A stretch of DNA of 64,000 nucleotides from Globisporangium splendens (lineage: Eukaryota; Oomycota; Peronosporomycetes; Pythiales; Pythiaceae). Both the position numbers and the translations under genes were made by a program. The stretch spans positions 1 to 64,000 of the forward strand of contig VFIW01000126.1 in NCBI GenBank assembly GCA_006386115.1, in the 5' to 3' direction. The first letter of the stretch is position 1; every line of letters starts with the position of its first letter. This document shows, in pieces, positions 11,087 through 19,982 of this stretch. Below the pieces are notes generated by a model. The model was not told where the DNA came from. It searched no databases and saw nothing but the letters and a program-made list of their open reading frames with translations.

Positions 11087-13720
11087 ATGCGTGAGCGCTC
11101 CCTCTCGATCGCCACTCACTATCACCAGCAGGACGGCACCATAGCGGATTCCTGGGAGAGCTACACCGCCATGAACTCGCCGCTGGTGATCTCGCGCATC
11201 GCGGTCTCGCGCTCCGAGCATGACTCGAGCAGCGGCTCCCAGCGCTCGCTGCAGTTCTCGCCCAAGCACTTCCGCTTCCATTCACGCAGCGACAATGGCG
11301 ACAATCCATACAGCCACGGATACCGTCAAGCGCCGCCGTTCCTGCCCCACCCAGCAGACAGCAACCCGCTTCCTGTGCTTGTGCATCTAAAGCGGCAGCG
11401 CATTCTCGCAGGTGCCGTAACGTTTGGCGGATGCACCACTGCGCTCATGTACGCCTTTGCAGATGGCGTGGTCGTGGTGAGTTTCAGCGGACCGAGTGCA
11501 TCGCATCGTGCCTTCCAGCACATCAACGACTACAACTTTTACGTGGGAATGATCACGTCGCTCTTTGTCAAGCCGCTGCTGATGTTCGTGTCGCTCGTCG
11601 TGCCCGTCGCGATGCTCTGCTTTGCGACGCGCGCCTACATGCAGAAAAAGCACACTTGGAAAACGCAGCTGGCGATCTTTTTGGCCATGAACGCGCTCTT
11701 GTGGCTGCTCAGCAACGGCTTCCACGCTGTCAACATGCATCTCACAGAACCACGCGTAGAACCAGTGATCAGCAGCGCCGACCTCTCGATCAGCAGCAGT
11801 ACAGTCACAAACGAGACGGCAGCAGACTCCCAGTCAAGTGCAGTGGCCAATTCCATCCTGCGCACAGCCGTGCAATCGCCACAGCCACCGCAACAAAGCA
11901 TCCCCTGCACGCGCAAATCGCCACGAAGGCTACCTGCACACACCGAGTTTGGCTTTCCATTGCGGACATGGTTTACCGAGATGTTGCCAACCGCACCAGC
12001 TCCCGAAGGCTCACTCAAGATCGACGTAGCCGACCTTTCCTCCGAGCCACTGACATCCACTCGTCCATTTCCCATTGCACTCGCGTCCGCTAGGAGCTTG
12101 TTCACGTACAGTTTGCACCTGATGAACGACTTTTTTCGAGATCCGACAAATGCAACAGCAGCAGCAAGCACCAGCAGCCAGAGCGCATTTGAGCTTGATC
12201 TACCGAGCGACTTCGACCAAGCAAGCCAGACAGACTCTGTCAATACGATCTCGGCGTTTTACGGAGCCATGGAGGATACACTGAGCGGCATTTTTGATGC
12301 GTCAACTTCGTATCCGCACTTTGCTAATTTCAACATGGACGATGCCAACGTTGAGTTTGTCAAGTATCAGTTTTCGCCGCAGCTCGCGTTCGAAGGCATC
12401 ACGTGGGACATCCCGCTAGCAGAGATGGAACTGCGTCGCCGCGTGTTTTTCAGCGAAGACAACGACACGACTGACCGAGTCGTCTATGGAGACAACGATG
12501 CGCGTGTGTTTGAGATCAACGCGAAGGAGGAATGCAGTTGGAACGGGTGCGTGATCAGTCCACAAGGCGCAAAGATGAGTGGAGCGGCAGCCGACTACGG
12601 GAGCCAAGTCCACGCTCTGTCAATTTGCGTCGGCAACGATGGGGAAACAGAAGATCGTGCGGCCACGTTGGACGAGACCGTCGCCAATTGCCCGGCCAAG
12701 ATGTCCGAGTCGACGATGCTGGTGTTCAGCTTTGCGAAACGGATCACGGGGGACGAGATCAAATGCGTACTCAACGACACCGCAGGGCTCGTCACCTTGA
12801 CCAACGCGACAAAGTACTACACGGTGACCGTCGGAAGGTTGTCCTGGAATTCTTCCAGCATCGCAGATGCGTTCCATGCCTCGTGCGCGTCTCCAGACGG
12901 TTGTGAGGGACTGCATTTCCCGGTAGCTGGTGGAGACAAGGTTGCGGTCGTCGGTAAGCCGCATCTTCCTCTTGGCCAGCTGCAAAAGTACTCGTCATCG
13001 TCGTCTTGGTCTTCTCTCGTGGGATCGAACGTGCAAGAAATCGACGAAGGTGGCGCCTTGAAGAACGATTTCGTATTCCCGCGCAATTTCCAGCGCGTGA
13101 ACGCATGGGACGGCATTGAAGGCAGATATTGTGAGCAGGAGCGTTGCAAGTTCCTCGATCTCGTCACGCGCGATCACTTATACTCGGAGGAGTCGCTGCA
13201 ACCGGCATACATGGCCGCGCTCTTCTGGTTGTTCCAGAAAGCCGTCATAATCGAAGCCCGTCCATTTTCAGGAGTGCTGCTCTCATCGGAAGGCAACGTC
13301 ACAACACGAAATACGCTCGCGTTCTCTGGCAATGTCGAATGGGTCGATGCTAAAGTGTCGATCCCGAAGCTTTCAGCAATCCTCACATGCGTTGGGTGTG
13401 CCATCTTGATACTGCTGAGCGTCGCGGTGCAGTTGGGTGGCAAGCGCAAGGAGGCAGAGATCGAAAAGTTCTTTTTTGCGCACCATCTCGCGCGGCTCGT
13501 GATCGGCGACGACGCAATGCCGCATCATCTGGTCAAGTGCAATCTGCTGAGTGTCGAGAACGATCGTCTTGGAAGCTCCGAGCACCTGGACGAGTTTGAG
13601 ATCACGGGGCTCGCGCTGAGCTACTGCAAGGACCCAGGCAACGTGCTGTACGTACCCAAGCAGCACACGATGATCACGGCGTCGTCCGCGTCGTTCCTGT
13701 CGTCTGGAGCGGTGCCTTGA
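11087..13720 (+). CDS. Large multi-pass membrane protein of unknown function, 877 aa
   Basis: I do not recognise the family. The hydrophilic, Ser/Arg-rich N-terminus is followed by three hydrophobic segments at about residues 105-130 (LAGAVTFGG start), 150-185 and 190-215. Then comes a region of about 500 residues with several N-x-S/T sites (for example NETA, NATA, NDTT, NDTA, NATK, NSSS), scattered cysteines and Ser/Thr-rich stretches, consistent with an extracellular or lumenal domain. One more hydrophobic helix (about 765-785, CVGCAILILLSVAV) and a cytoplasmic tail of about 90 residues close the protein. An alternative start is the methionine at 11171. Topology suggests a cell-surface or endomembrane protein; a role cannot be assigned. 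No introns are evident. Confidence 0.7.
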   Translation: MRERSLSIATHYHQQDGTIADSWESYTAMNSPLVISRIAVSRSEHDSSSGSQRSLQFSPKHFRFHSRSDNGDNPYSHGYRQAPPFLPHPADSNPLPVLVHLKRQRILAGAVTFGGCTTALMYAFADGVVVVSFSGPSASHRAFQHINDYNFYVGMITSLFVKPLLMFVSLVVPVAMLCFATRAYMQKKHTWKTQLAIFLAMNALLWLLSNGFHAVNMHLTEPRVEPVISSADLSISSSTVTNETAADSQSSAVANSILRTAVQSPQPPQQSIPCTRKSPRRLPAHTEFGFPLRTWFTEMLPTAPAPEGSLKIDVADLSSEPLTSTRPFPIALASARSLFTYSLHLMNDFFRDPTNATAAASTSSQSAFELDLPSDFDQASQTDSVNTISAFYGAMEDTLSGIFDASTSYPHFANFNMDDANVEFVKYQFSPQLAFEGITWDIPLAEMELRRRVFFSEDNDTTDRVVYGDNDARVFEINAKEECSWNGCVISPQGAKMSGAAADYGSQVHALSICVGNDGETEDRAATLDETVANCPAKMSESTMLVFSFAKRITGDEIKCVLNDTAGLVTLTNATKYYTVTVGRLSWNSSSIADAFHASCASPDGCEGLHFPVAGGDKVAVVGKPHLPLGQLQKYSSSSSWSSLVGSNVQEIDEGGALKNDFVFPRNFQRVNAWDGIEGRYCEQERCKFLDLVTRDHLYSEESLQPAYMAALFWLFQKAVIIEARPFSGVLLSSEGNVTTRNTLAFSGNVEWVDAKVSIPKLSAILTCVGCAILILLSVAVQLGGKRKEAEIEKFFFAHHLARLVIGDDAMPHHLVKCNLLSVENDRLGSSEHLDEFEITGLALSYCKDPGNVLYVPKQHTMITASSASFLSSGAVP

Positions 13721-14196
13721 GGTGTGTAATTTAATCAATAGACAACGTGTTATGTGATGTAATTCTGGTTCGTATGTTTTCTCACCGAGTCCAATAGTGT
13801 GTAGCTTTGTGAGATTTTTGTCTTAAAAGCAAACCCAACCCGCTGCGTCAAGGCGCTGATCATCTCAGTCGACGCCAATGTCATTCGGTGTAGATGAGAT
13901 GAGATGGGGGGCGGCGTAGTTCAACAGGCAGTACTGAAGTTGACGTCTCGACGTCTCCGTCCATGCCTCGGAGGTATCATTTCCTTTGCTGGAGAGAGTC
14001 CTGCACAAAGGCTCGTCACGTACAACGCGCAGCACAACTGGCTGACTCTCACATTGGCATGAGCAGTTGAAATTTTCAAAACTACAAACCACCTTCCTAT
14101 GCCTGATGGCCACTGCATCCCATTTTATACTCGGGTATCGCCGTGTCCACTCCTTCATCCTTCTCTCAGTGAGCCCCAAGACTCTTTCCATGTTAT
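13721..14196. other. Intergenic, no gene seen
   Basis: About 480 bp between the unknown membrane protein and the chimeric MLO-like copy. No supported coding region, RNA gene or repeat was found. Confidence 0.5.
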
Positions 14197-16114
14197 GTGG
14201 ATACTGCCAAGTTGAAGTGGATCTCAGGATTCATTCGTTCTGAATCTAAAACATGTGATTTATCCCTTACATGGATACGTAGCCACTTGGTGTATTTGCT
14301 CAAGCACAAGCTCGCCAAATACCCCAAGTACCTCGAGATGATGAACAAAGTGTTTGGCGGTACGTTGTGCATGTTGTCTGAGGATGCAAAGCGATGTACG
14401 CTGTCCCGATTAACCAAGGATGCCCGTGTGCGTATGACCAGAACTCATGGTGCTCGGACTCATCGGGCTGCTCATCAAGATCGTGAAGGAGGTGGGGACC
14501 GTGAACATGTACAGTCCGACAATGATCGCGTTCCAGGCCGCCGATTTGACGATTTTCGTCCTCGCCATGGCGCTTATCCTTCAGGCACTGTGCGTGTTCT
14601 TCCTGATGCGCGGGAAGAACGTGCTGGTCGACAAAGCCGAACTCATCGGCTCGAAGCATTTGCTCGAGTACATGACCGCACGAGAGGGGCACAGCACGCC
14701 ACGAGCGTTGGCGGCGTCTTTTCTCAACCGCTTGCCGTCTTTCGCACGCAATATGGCGGATGCAGGTAGCAATGGCACAAGCAAAACCAAGATGAAGATC
14801 ACTTCCTCCGACTTGCCCGAACTCTGCGAAATACGCATTTTGCGTCATTTCTTCTTGCGCACCTACGGACTCCCCGAGCTCTTCCCGTTCTCCAAATACC
14901 TCCGCCAAGCGCAAGACAACAAGATCAACCACATGATCGAAGTCGAGATGTCAACATGGATCATCCTGCTCGCCATCGCGTGGATAATGGCGTCTGTGAC
15001 GATGTCGATCAAAAAGGTTTTCCACCTTGAGGAGCGGCAAGCGCTTGTTTATGCGTTTGTTGTGTTTTCATGGCTGTCGGTGGTACTCCACGTCGCGGTG
15101 CTCACGTACATGAAATGGGCGATTGAGAAGATCCTTTCCGCGGCTGGCGAGCATTTTGGCCGCATGAATCGCCTCAAGTGTCTAAAGGTTGTTGCTGATC
15201 AAGAAGAGGTGGCGCTGCAGGCGGAGACCGTGACAGGCGCGATTGCCACGATGGAAGCGGTCCGTGACACGGAGCGGAAAAAGAAACTCAAGCGCCGTCG
15301 GATGTATTTAACGAAACACGACACGGGATTCCAGTTGGTGTCCACAGTGTACCGCTATATCTCTCGAGTTTTGTGCAAGAGGAAAAGCGCATCTTCTGAC
15401 TCGACGCATTCTGATGCAAAGGATCCGGAACACGGTGTCGCTGCCGCGGAACTACCGAAAACGCATGTGCTGCATCTGCGCTGGTTCTCGCGCAAGGCGT
15501 GGCACTTTGTCGTCATGTCGCTGCTGATGCTCAATGGGTTTTACGTGGCGCTCTACGTACAGTGTGTCCTCTACGAAGTGATCAAGGAAACCGGCGAGTT
15601 TGGGCCAGTGTTCGTTCTGCTGACGCCGGTGCCGTGTCTGATGAACATGATCTTCTTTCAGAGCCGCATCCTGCGTAGTTTCGTTCTGGTGTCATGCATC
15701 TTCCGTGTGGATGACACGGCTCTCAGCGACGTGATCGATCACTTCACGGAGACTGTGGAGCTTCGCGCCGAGTTTGTGAACTCTGTGACCAGCTACATGG
15801 AGTCGAGTGGTGCCACAATCGCCGATCTTCAGACCGAGTTCGAGTCCAGGGACCCACATAAGACTGGCTTGCTGGATGTCGAAAGCGTGCGCCTCGTGTT
15901 GCACAAATTCGGTTTCAAGCTCTCGTACTTTCGTTTCAACAGTGTCGTGAAGTTGCTGTTCAAGTTGCAAGGTACGCTGGTGCTGTACGACCAAGTGGCC
16001 GTCTTGCTCAAGTTTGGTCAGGAGAATGACGAGATCCGACACTTGTTCGATGGCATGACGCAATTGCATCGCTGCATATTGGCGCAGACCTGGACGACAT
16101 TGAGGGGTGTCTGA
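14197..16114 (+). CDS. Chimeric MLO-like copy lacking the first membrane helix (possible pseudogene)
   Basis: From about 14298 to 16045 this is almost base-for-base the same as the intact MLO-like gene at 53 kb, at a constant offset of 38,868 bases with no indel. It includes the 82-bp GT-AG intron (14360-14441). Outside that tract it differs. The 5' side is unrelated, yet supplies an in-frame ATG at 14197 giving a new N-terminus of about 34 residues in place of the first transmembrane helix. The 3' side diverges after the codons for HLFDGM and stops at 16114. Spliced, the model is 611 aa and open. Loss of helix 1 and of the original tail argues against normal function. Bases 16120-16208 still resemble the true gene's last exon end, but clearly diverged, implying an older paralogue whose core was overwritten. 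Confidence 0.6.
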
Positions 16115-16549
16115 GTAGTTAGTATTCATGGCACCGCCCTTACGGAGTCCTTGCGGCAGCTCGTGCGCTCCAAGACAGCGCGCGCTCTACGCCCTCAACT
16201 TCGCAGACAAGAATGCCGAGATCGAGTAGCCTGTTGGAGAATGCAGCGGGGGCACTCATTTATCTTCGGAACTCCAAAAGACGGAAATTCGGCCACCCCT
16301 TTTAAGGGGTAGGCACACTTCAAAAAGTGCTGCTCGCTGCAATTGAACCAGGTGAAAACGGAATTAGCCAACACAATAAGTGCGGCTAGTTTTGGCTGCC
16401 AGTTGGTGCGCGTACTTAACAAATAGAACTTTGTGTGCTGTTTTGTTTAGAATCCATGTAGACGTCGTTTCGCATCCAGATTGCAATTTGAGCGAAGAAT
16501 CAGGCGAGGATGGATCCTGGCGCGCATTAATGCAAGAAATTAACGCCAC
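16115..16549. other. Diverged MLO 3' remnant and unassigned sequence
   Basis: The first 90 bases resemble, with obvious divergence, the final codons and stop of the intact MLO-like gene (compare SKTARSLYAFDYADKEVEI). The rest up to the Crypton remnant has no clear identity; a frame just upstream of 16550 may be the recombinase N-terminus in another phase. Confidence 0.45.
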
Positions 16550-18130
16550 ATGGACAACGAGCACGGCGCTGCATCGAAAGCGCAAGACAAGTCAAATGCC
16601 AAGTTCAACACCTTTCTTCAAGCGCATTTGTGCAGTGTTCTGCATCTGGAGTGCATGGAGACAGAGCATACCACAAAAGATCTCATTGGAATATTCGCAT
16701 CATTCTTACTGCGAGATGAGCATGCATGCTGGCAAACGTCGATGAACTACTTGAGCAGTGTTCAGCGACTACTCAAGGAGAAGACTCAAACAAGCCTATT
16801 CGTGGCCAATGAAGGGTGGTATGATCGCATGCGCTCGAATTTGAGCAAGCAGTACCTGCTCAAGTGTGTGCAAGAGGGCAAACCAGTCAAGATCCAAGCG
16901 CCGATCATGACCGTGGAGGGATATAAAAGTATTGGAAGAGCGCTGTTTATGCAAACGACCGTATTTCTCTCAAAGACAGAACGCTGATGGATCAGCAGTG
17001 GAGAGCCATAGGACGAAGCTCGGAAATTGGTGGCTTACGCTTTGTCGACTTGCAATGGATGAATTCGCATCTGCTGGTTCGAATGAATCGTATCAAGACT
17101 CGCACACAACACTCTATCTCTGCCTTTTGTTCTGCGCTCCAATGGGAAATCGATCCCTTTCACTCTCGCGCGCCGGCTAGTTGCGAATCCTTTCGATGTT
17201 TCCAGCTTGATTTTCAGTCAGACTTACAGTAGCAACAAAAACGAAGAGAAAGCGTCGGCATACATTAACAACTTACTCCGAAAACTCAAGCACAGTGAAG
17301 ATAATGCCTTCGGCAAAGATTTGAAATCCCACTCAAGCCGACGTGGTTCTGCTGTCCAAGCTTTGTCAAACGCAAACGTGAGCCTCTTTGATGCGGCCCA
17401 CCGAGGTCGATGGACCATGGATGACTTTACTGCGCTTCTGGGACACATCGCTGAAACGTCTGCCTCCGATCAGAAAGTTGCTTGGGTCTTGGTAGGGTGG
17501 GATGAACCAAGTCGTTCTGTGCATCCTCCTCAGTTGAGCTGCTCCGTCGATTGCCTAGAGACTGCGCGCCTCAAACGCGAATTTGCGTCTGCACTCTTCA
17601 TCCATTATCATGGCCGTCTACAGCCAGTTGAGTTCATACGCGTGTTAGCAGCATCACTGCTCCTCAACTACAAAACAGCGCACCAGGTCGCCCCAAATCG
17701 CTCGGCTCACAAAGCGTTGTCGCCTGGTGTCAAGCAATGTTGTCCAATCTTTGAAGAACACGAAGCACATCAAATGCTGTCGAAGTGGAGTGTCACGACG
17801 CGAGAGGCATTCGTCGTCGACCATATCCTTGCACTTCCGGTATCTCAGGTTGCGGCGAATCTGCCCGAGGATGAGGCGGCCAAGCATTGCGTCGGCGTTC
17901 AAAGCTTTCAATCTTCCATGCCGAAGCCAGTGGTCGGAATGCGCACGATTGCAAAAGATGACCCGAGTCTGCGCACGTCTATACAAGGAACCAAGGATAC
18001 ACAAAACGAGATCAAGCCCATACAGACAGCTATTCTTGATTTAACGGGGCTTCCCGCCACACTCCCTCACGTGCGTACACTAAGTACGCACGACCCTCCT
18101 TCTCAAGTGCACGGTGCGTACTTCAGCTAA
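16550..18130 (+). pseudogene. Crypton-like tyrosine recombinase, frameshifted remnant
   Basis: Three consecutive frame segments together resemble the oomycete Crypton DNA-transposon recombinase. Segment 1 (16550 to about 16955) has the helical N-terminal domain with the WYDRMRSNLSKQY stretch. Segment 2 (about 16956-17160, other phase) holds the Box I region QWRAIGRSSEIGGLRFVDL, with the likely first catalytic Arg in GRSSE. Segment 3 (about 17165-18130, original phase) has Box II SHSSRRGSA, then RGRWTMDD and the conserved DQKVAWVLVGWD. Two compensating single-base shifts break the frame. Where relatives carry the catalytic tyrosine before this stretch, I read His (LLGHI). Cryptons cut and paste through tyrosine recombination, without LTRs or a DDE transposase. 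The family call rests on remembered motif order, so a profile search is desirable. Confidence 0.65.
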
Positions 18131-18165
18131 GTCCGCACCGCAGGTGGGTGCTAATCCCTCTTCTG

Positions 18166-18329
18166 TGTAATGGGCTAAGGCTGCCATTACAAGCAAGGTG
18201 GCTGTAATGGACTAAGGCTGCCATTACATGCAAGGTGGCTCTTTGTGTGCGTCACACACCACCTTGTGGAAGTGCATTGTGGGTGCGAAGATATTAGGTG
18301 AAGCACATAAAAGTGATCCCCACATGCAC
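18166..18329 (+). repeat. Fragment of a B-like LTR with duplicated tip
   Basis: Resembles the first 150 bases of the family B LTR: TGTAATGG...CCATTACA tip, CACACCACCTT, GTGCATTGTGG and CCCCACATGCAC. The tip occurs twice, 37 bp apart (18166 and 18203). It is abruptly cut at 18329 by the start of the E LTR, so E appears inserted into, or recombined with, this older LTR. Confidence 0.6.
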
Positions 18330-18495
18330 TGTCACGTGTGCCTGACCTCGCACGCCAGGCACGCGCGTAGGATCGGCATGTGCCTGACTTCGCACGTGCC
18401 TAGCGTGCGGAGCGTCGTGGCATGTGTAACGTGTGCCTGACCTCGAGTCCGAGGTCAGGCTCTCATTCATATGTAACACTAATATATACAGTTAT

Positions 18496-18882
18496 TGTAA
18501 TGGGGCCTCCCATTACATGGGTTCCCGGGTCAGGAGAGTGTGGGTTTTCTCCCACATGGGTTTTACCACCTCTTCCGAACCCACCCACGTAGTACAGTTG
18601 GAGACACATTAATATGTGTCACTCATGAACACTGTACGTAGCCATTTGCATATTAGCCAATAAGACTAAGCCGTTAAGATTTAATCCCATTGGATGATAG
18701 TCGGACTGGACATACGATTATCTACCAATGAGAGACACCGTAGGTTTCAGTCACTACGATTGCATGTGAGCACTTTAACGTTTTAATTCACTTCTCAATT
18801 TGCACGGTAACGCGCAAAGCTCCCTTCCTTTCACCTGCGCTTCCTCAACGCACGTGTACGTCGTGTAACGAGTCCCGTTACA
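18496..18882 (+). repeat. 5' LTR of element A
   Basis: Starts with a perfect hairpin (TGTAATGGG / CCCATTACA, 4-nt loop) and ends with another (TGTAACG / CGTTACA, 5-nt loop). Contains an initiator-type core promoter near its end. Confidence 0.9.
18788..18802 (+). promoter_or_regulatory. Oomycete initiator (Inr) in the 5' LTR of A
   Basis: TCACTTCTCAATTTG matches all 15 positions of the oomycete Inr consensus YCAYTYYNCAWTTTK. It lies about 80 bases before the LTR end, a sensible place for the R region start, so it probably sets the transcription start of the genomic RNA. The copy in the 3' LTR is at 25962-25976 and in the solo LTR at 51635-51621 (- strand). Confidence 0.7.
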
Positions 18883-18884
18883 CC

Positions 18885-18893
18885 TGGTAGCAC
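18885..18893 (+). other. Primer-binding site of A
   Basis: TGGTAGCAC two bases after the LTR end. The same nonamer, also at +2, follows the LTRs of B, C and E, so all four families should use the same tRNA primer (3' end GUGCUACCA). Confidence 0.7.
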
Positions 18894-18932
18894 TTTGTGG
18901 TCCGTCCAACCACAGAGCGGGAGCCGTCAGTA

Positions 18933-19982
18933 ATGAGTACTGACGAAGAACCGATGATGAATCTCGAACCCGCGGAAACCGCGAGTGCGACGATCAACCG
19001 GGAGGATTACCTCCACTTGAGTGATCTCGAGTGGAGTGCCTTCCAACGGATGAGGACGATCATCGGCGAAAAGGCCGTGTTCGCCATCCTTGCCACCCTG
19101 TCGCAGGATCAACATCGCCTCACAGCGATCGGGTTCCTGCAGAAGGAGGTAGAAGACCGTGGAAGTGAAGCAACCCGCGCAGCTCCTGCGCAGGTACAGT
19201 TCCCACGACAAAAGTCTGTGAGGCTTGAAGTCGCGAAGTATGGCGGAGGAGACAATGAGCCTCTCCTCCGATGGTTCGTCGAAATCGATGCCGCCATTCG
19301 CTCCGGGCAAATCTACGATCCGGAGCAACAGGTCGATTTCGCGATGTCCAAGCTCGCTGGGAGAGCCAAGAGCTGGGCATTTGGTCGCCGAATGGCCGAC
19401 CATGGTTGTTTCTCCACACTTTCGGAGTTTAAAGGCGACATCCGTGCCGCCTTTGAGCCACCAAAATCGGAATTTCGTACTCGCACGGAATTTCTCGAAA
19501 TCCGACAGGATAAACGCGATCTCCACGCGTATATCCAGCATGCCCGATACTTGGTATCAAGTATCGTGTCTGAGCCAATCGGCATGGCGACGCAAGTCGC
19601 CACGTTTATGAAAGGTTTGGTGGATGGTCCCGTCAAGACCTACCTGTTCCGGGAATACCCGGAAACGCTAGAGCAAGCAATCGCTCTGGCGCTTCAGGAA
19701 GACTTTAGCGCGAAGCAAGCACGGCTTCACGCGTTCCCCTACCGTGCCGCGCAGTTCCGGCACGCGAGACCTCCTCCACGTTACAGTGGATCCGAACCAA
19801 TGGATCTCTCATTGGTACAAACCTCGGCGGTTCGAAAGAAAACCGTCGACAAGCGCAAGCTGCGGTGCCACCGCTGCCAGAAACTGGGGCATTTTCAATA
19901 CGAGTGCCGAGCGGCGCAGCCCGCTCCCCGCGTCCGAGACACACATCGGACGACTTCTTCGCGTCCAACGCGCGAAGAATAA
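18933..19982 (+). CDS. gag: Gag of element A (capsid-nucleocapsid), 349 aa
   Basis: Retrotransposon Gag: a helical capsid region around residues 95-250, including FAMSKLAGRAKSWAFGRRM and a segment starting FRTRTEFLEIRQ, followed by one CCHC zinc knuckle, CHRCQKLGHFQYEC, near residue 312. Gag packages element RNA and forms cytoplasmic virus-like particles. The first ATG in frame is used as start; upstream codons are open but lack ATG. The frame ends at a TAA immediately before the A-AAA-AAC heptamer. In the same phase the CAG-TAG used as gag stop by families B and C is still present 21 bases downstream, so the TAA is probably a derived nonsense change. Gag of B has exactly the same length when its inserts are removed. 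Confidence 0.85.
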   Translation: MSTDEEPMMNLEPAETASATINREDYLHLSDLEWSAFQRMRTIIGEKAVFAILATLSQDQHRLTAIGFLQKEVEDRGSEATRAAPAQVQFPRQKSVRLEVAKYGGGDNEPLLRWFVEIDAAIRSGQIYDPEQQVDFAMSKLAGRAKSWAFGRRMADHGCFSTLSEFKGDIRAAFEPPKSEFRTRTEFLEIRQDKRDLHAYIQHARYLVSSIVSEPIGMATQVATFMKGLVDGPVKTYLFREYPETLEQAIALALQEDFSAKQARLHAFPYRAAQFRHARPPPRYSGSEPMDLSLVQTSAVRKKTVDKRKLRCHRCQKLGHFQYECRAAQPAPRVRDTHRTTSSRPTREE

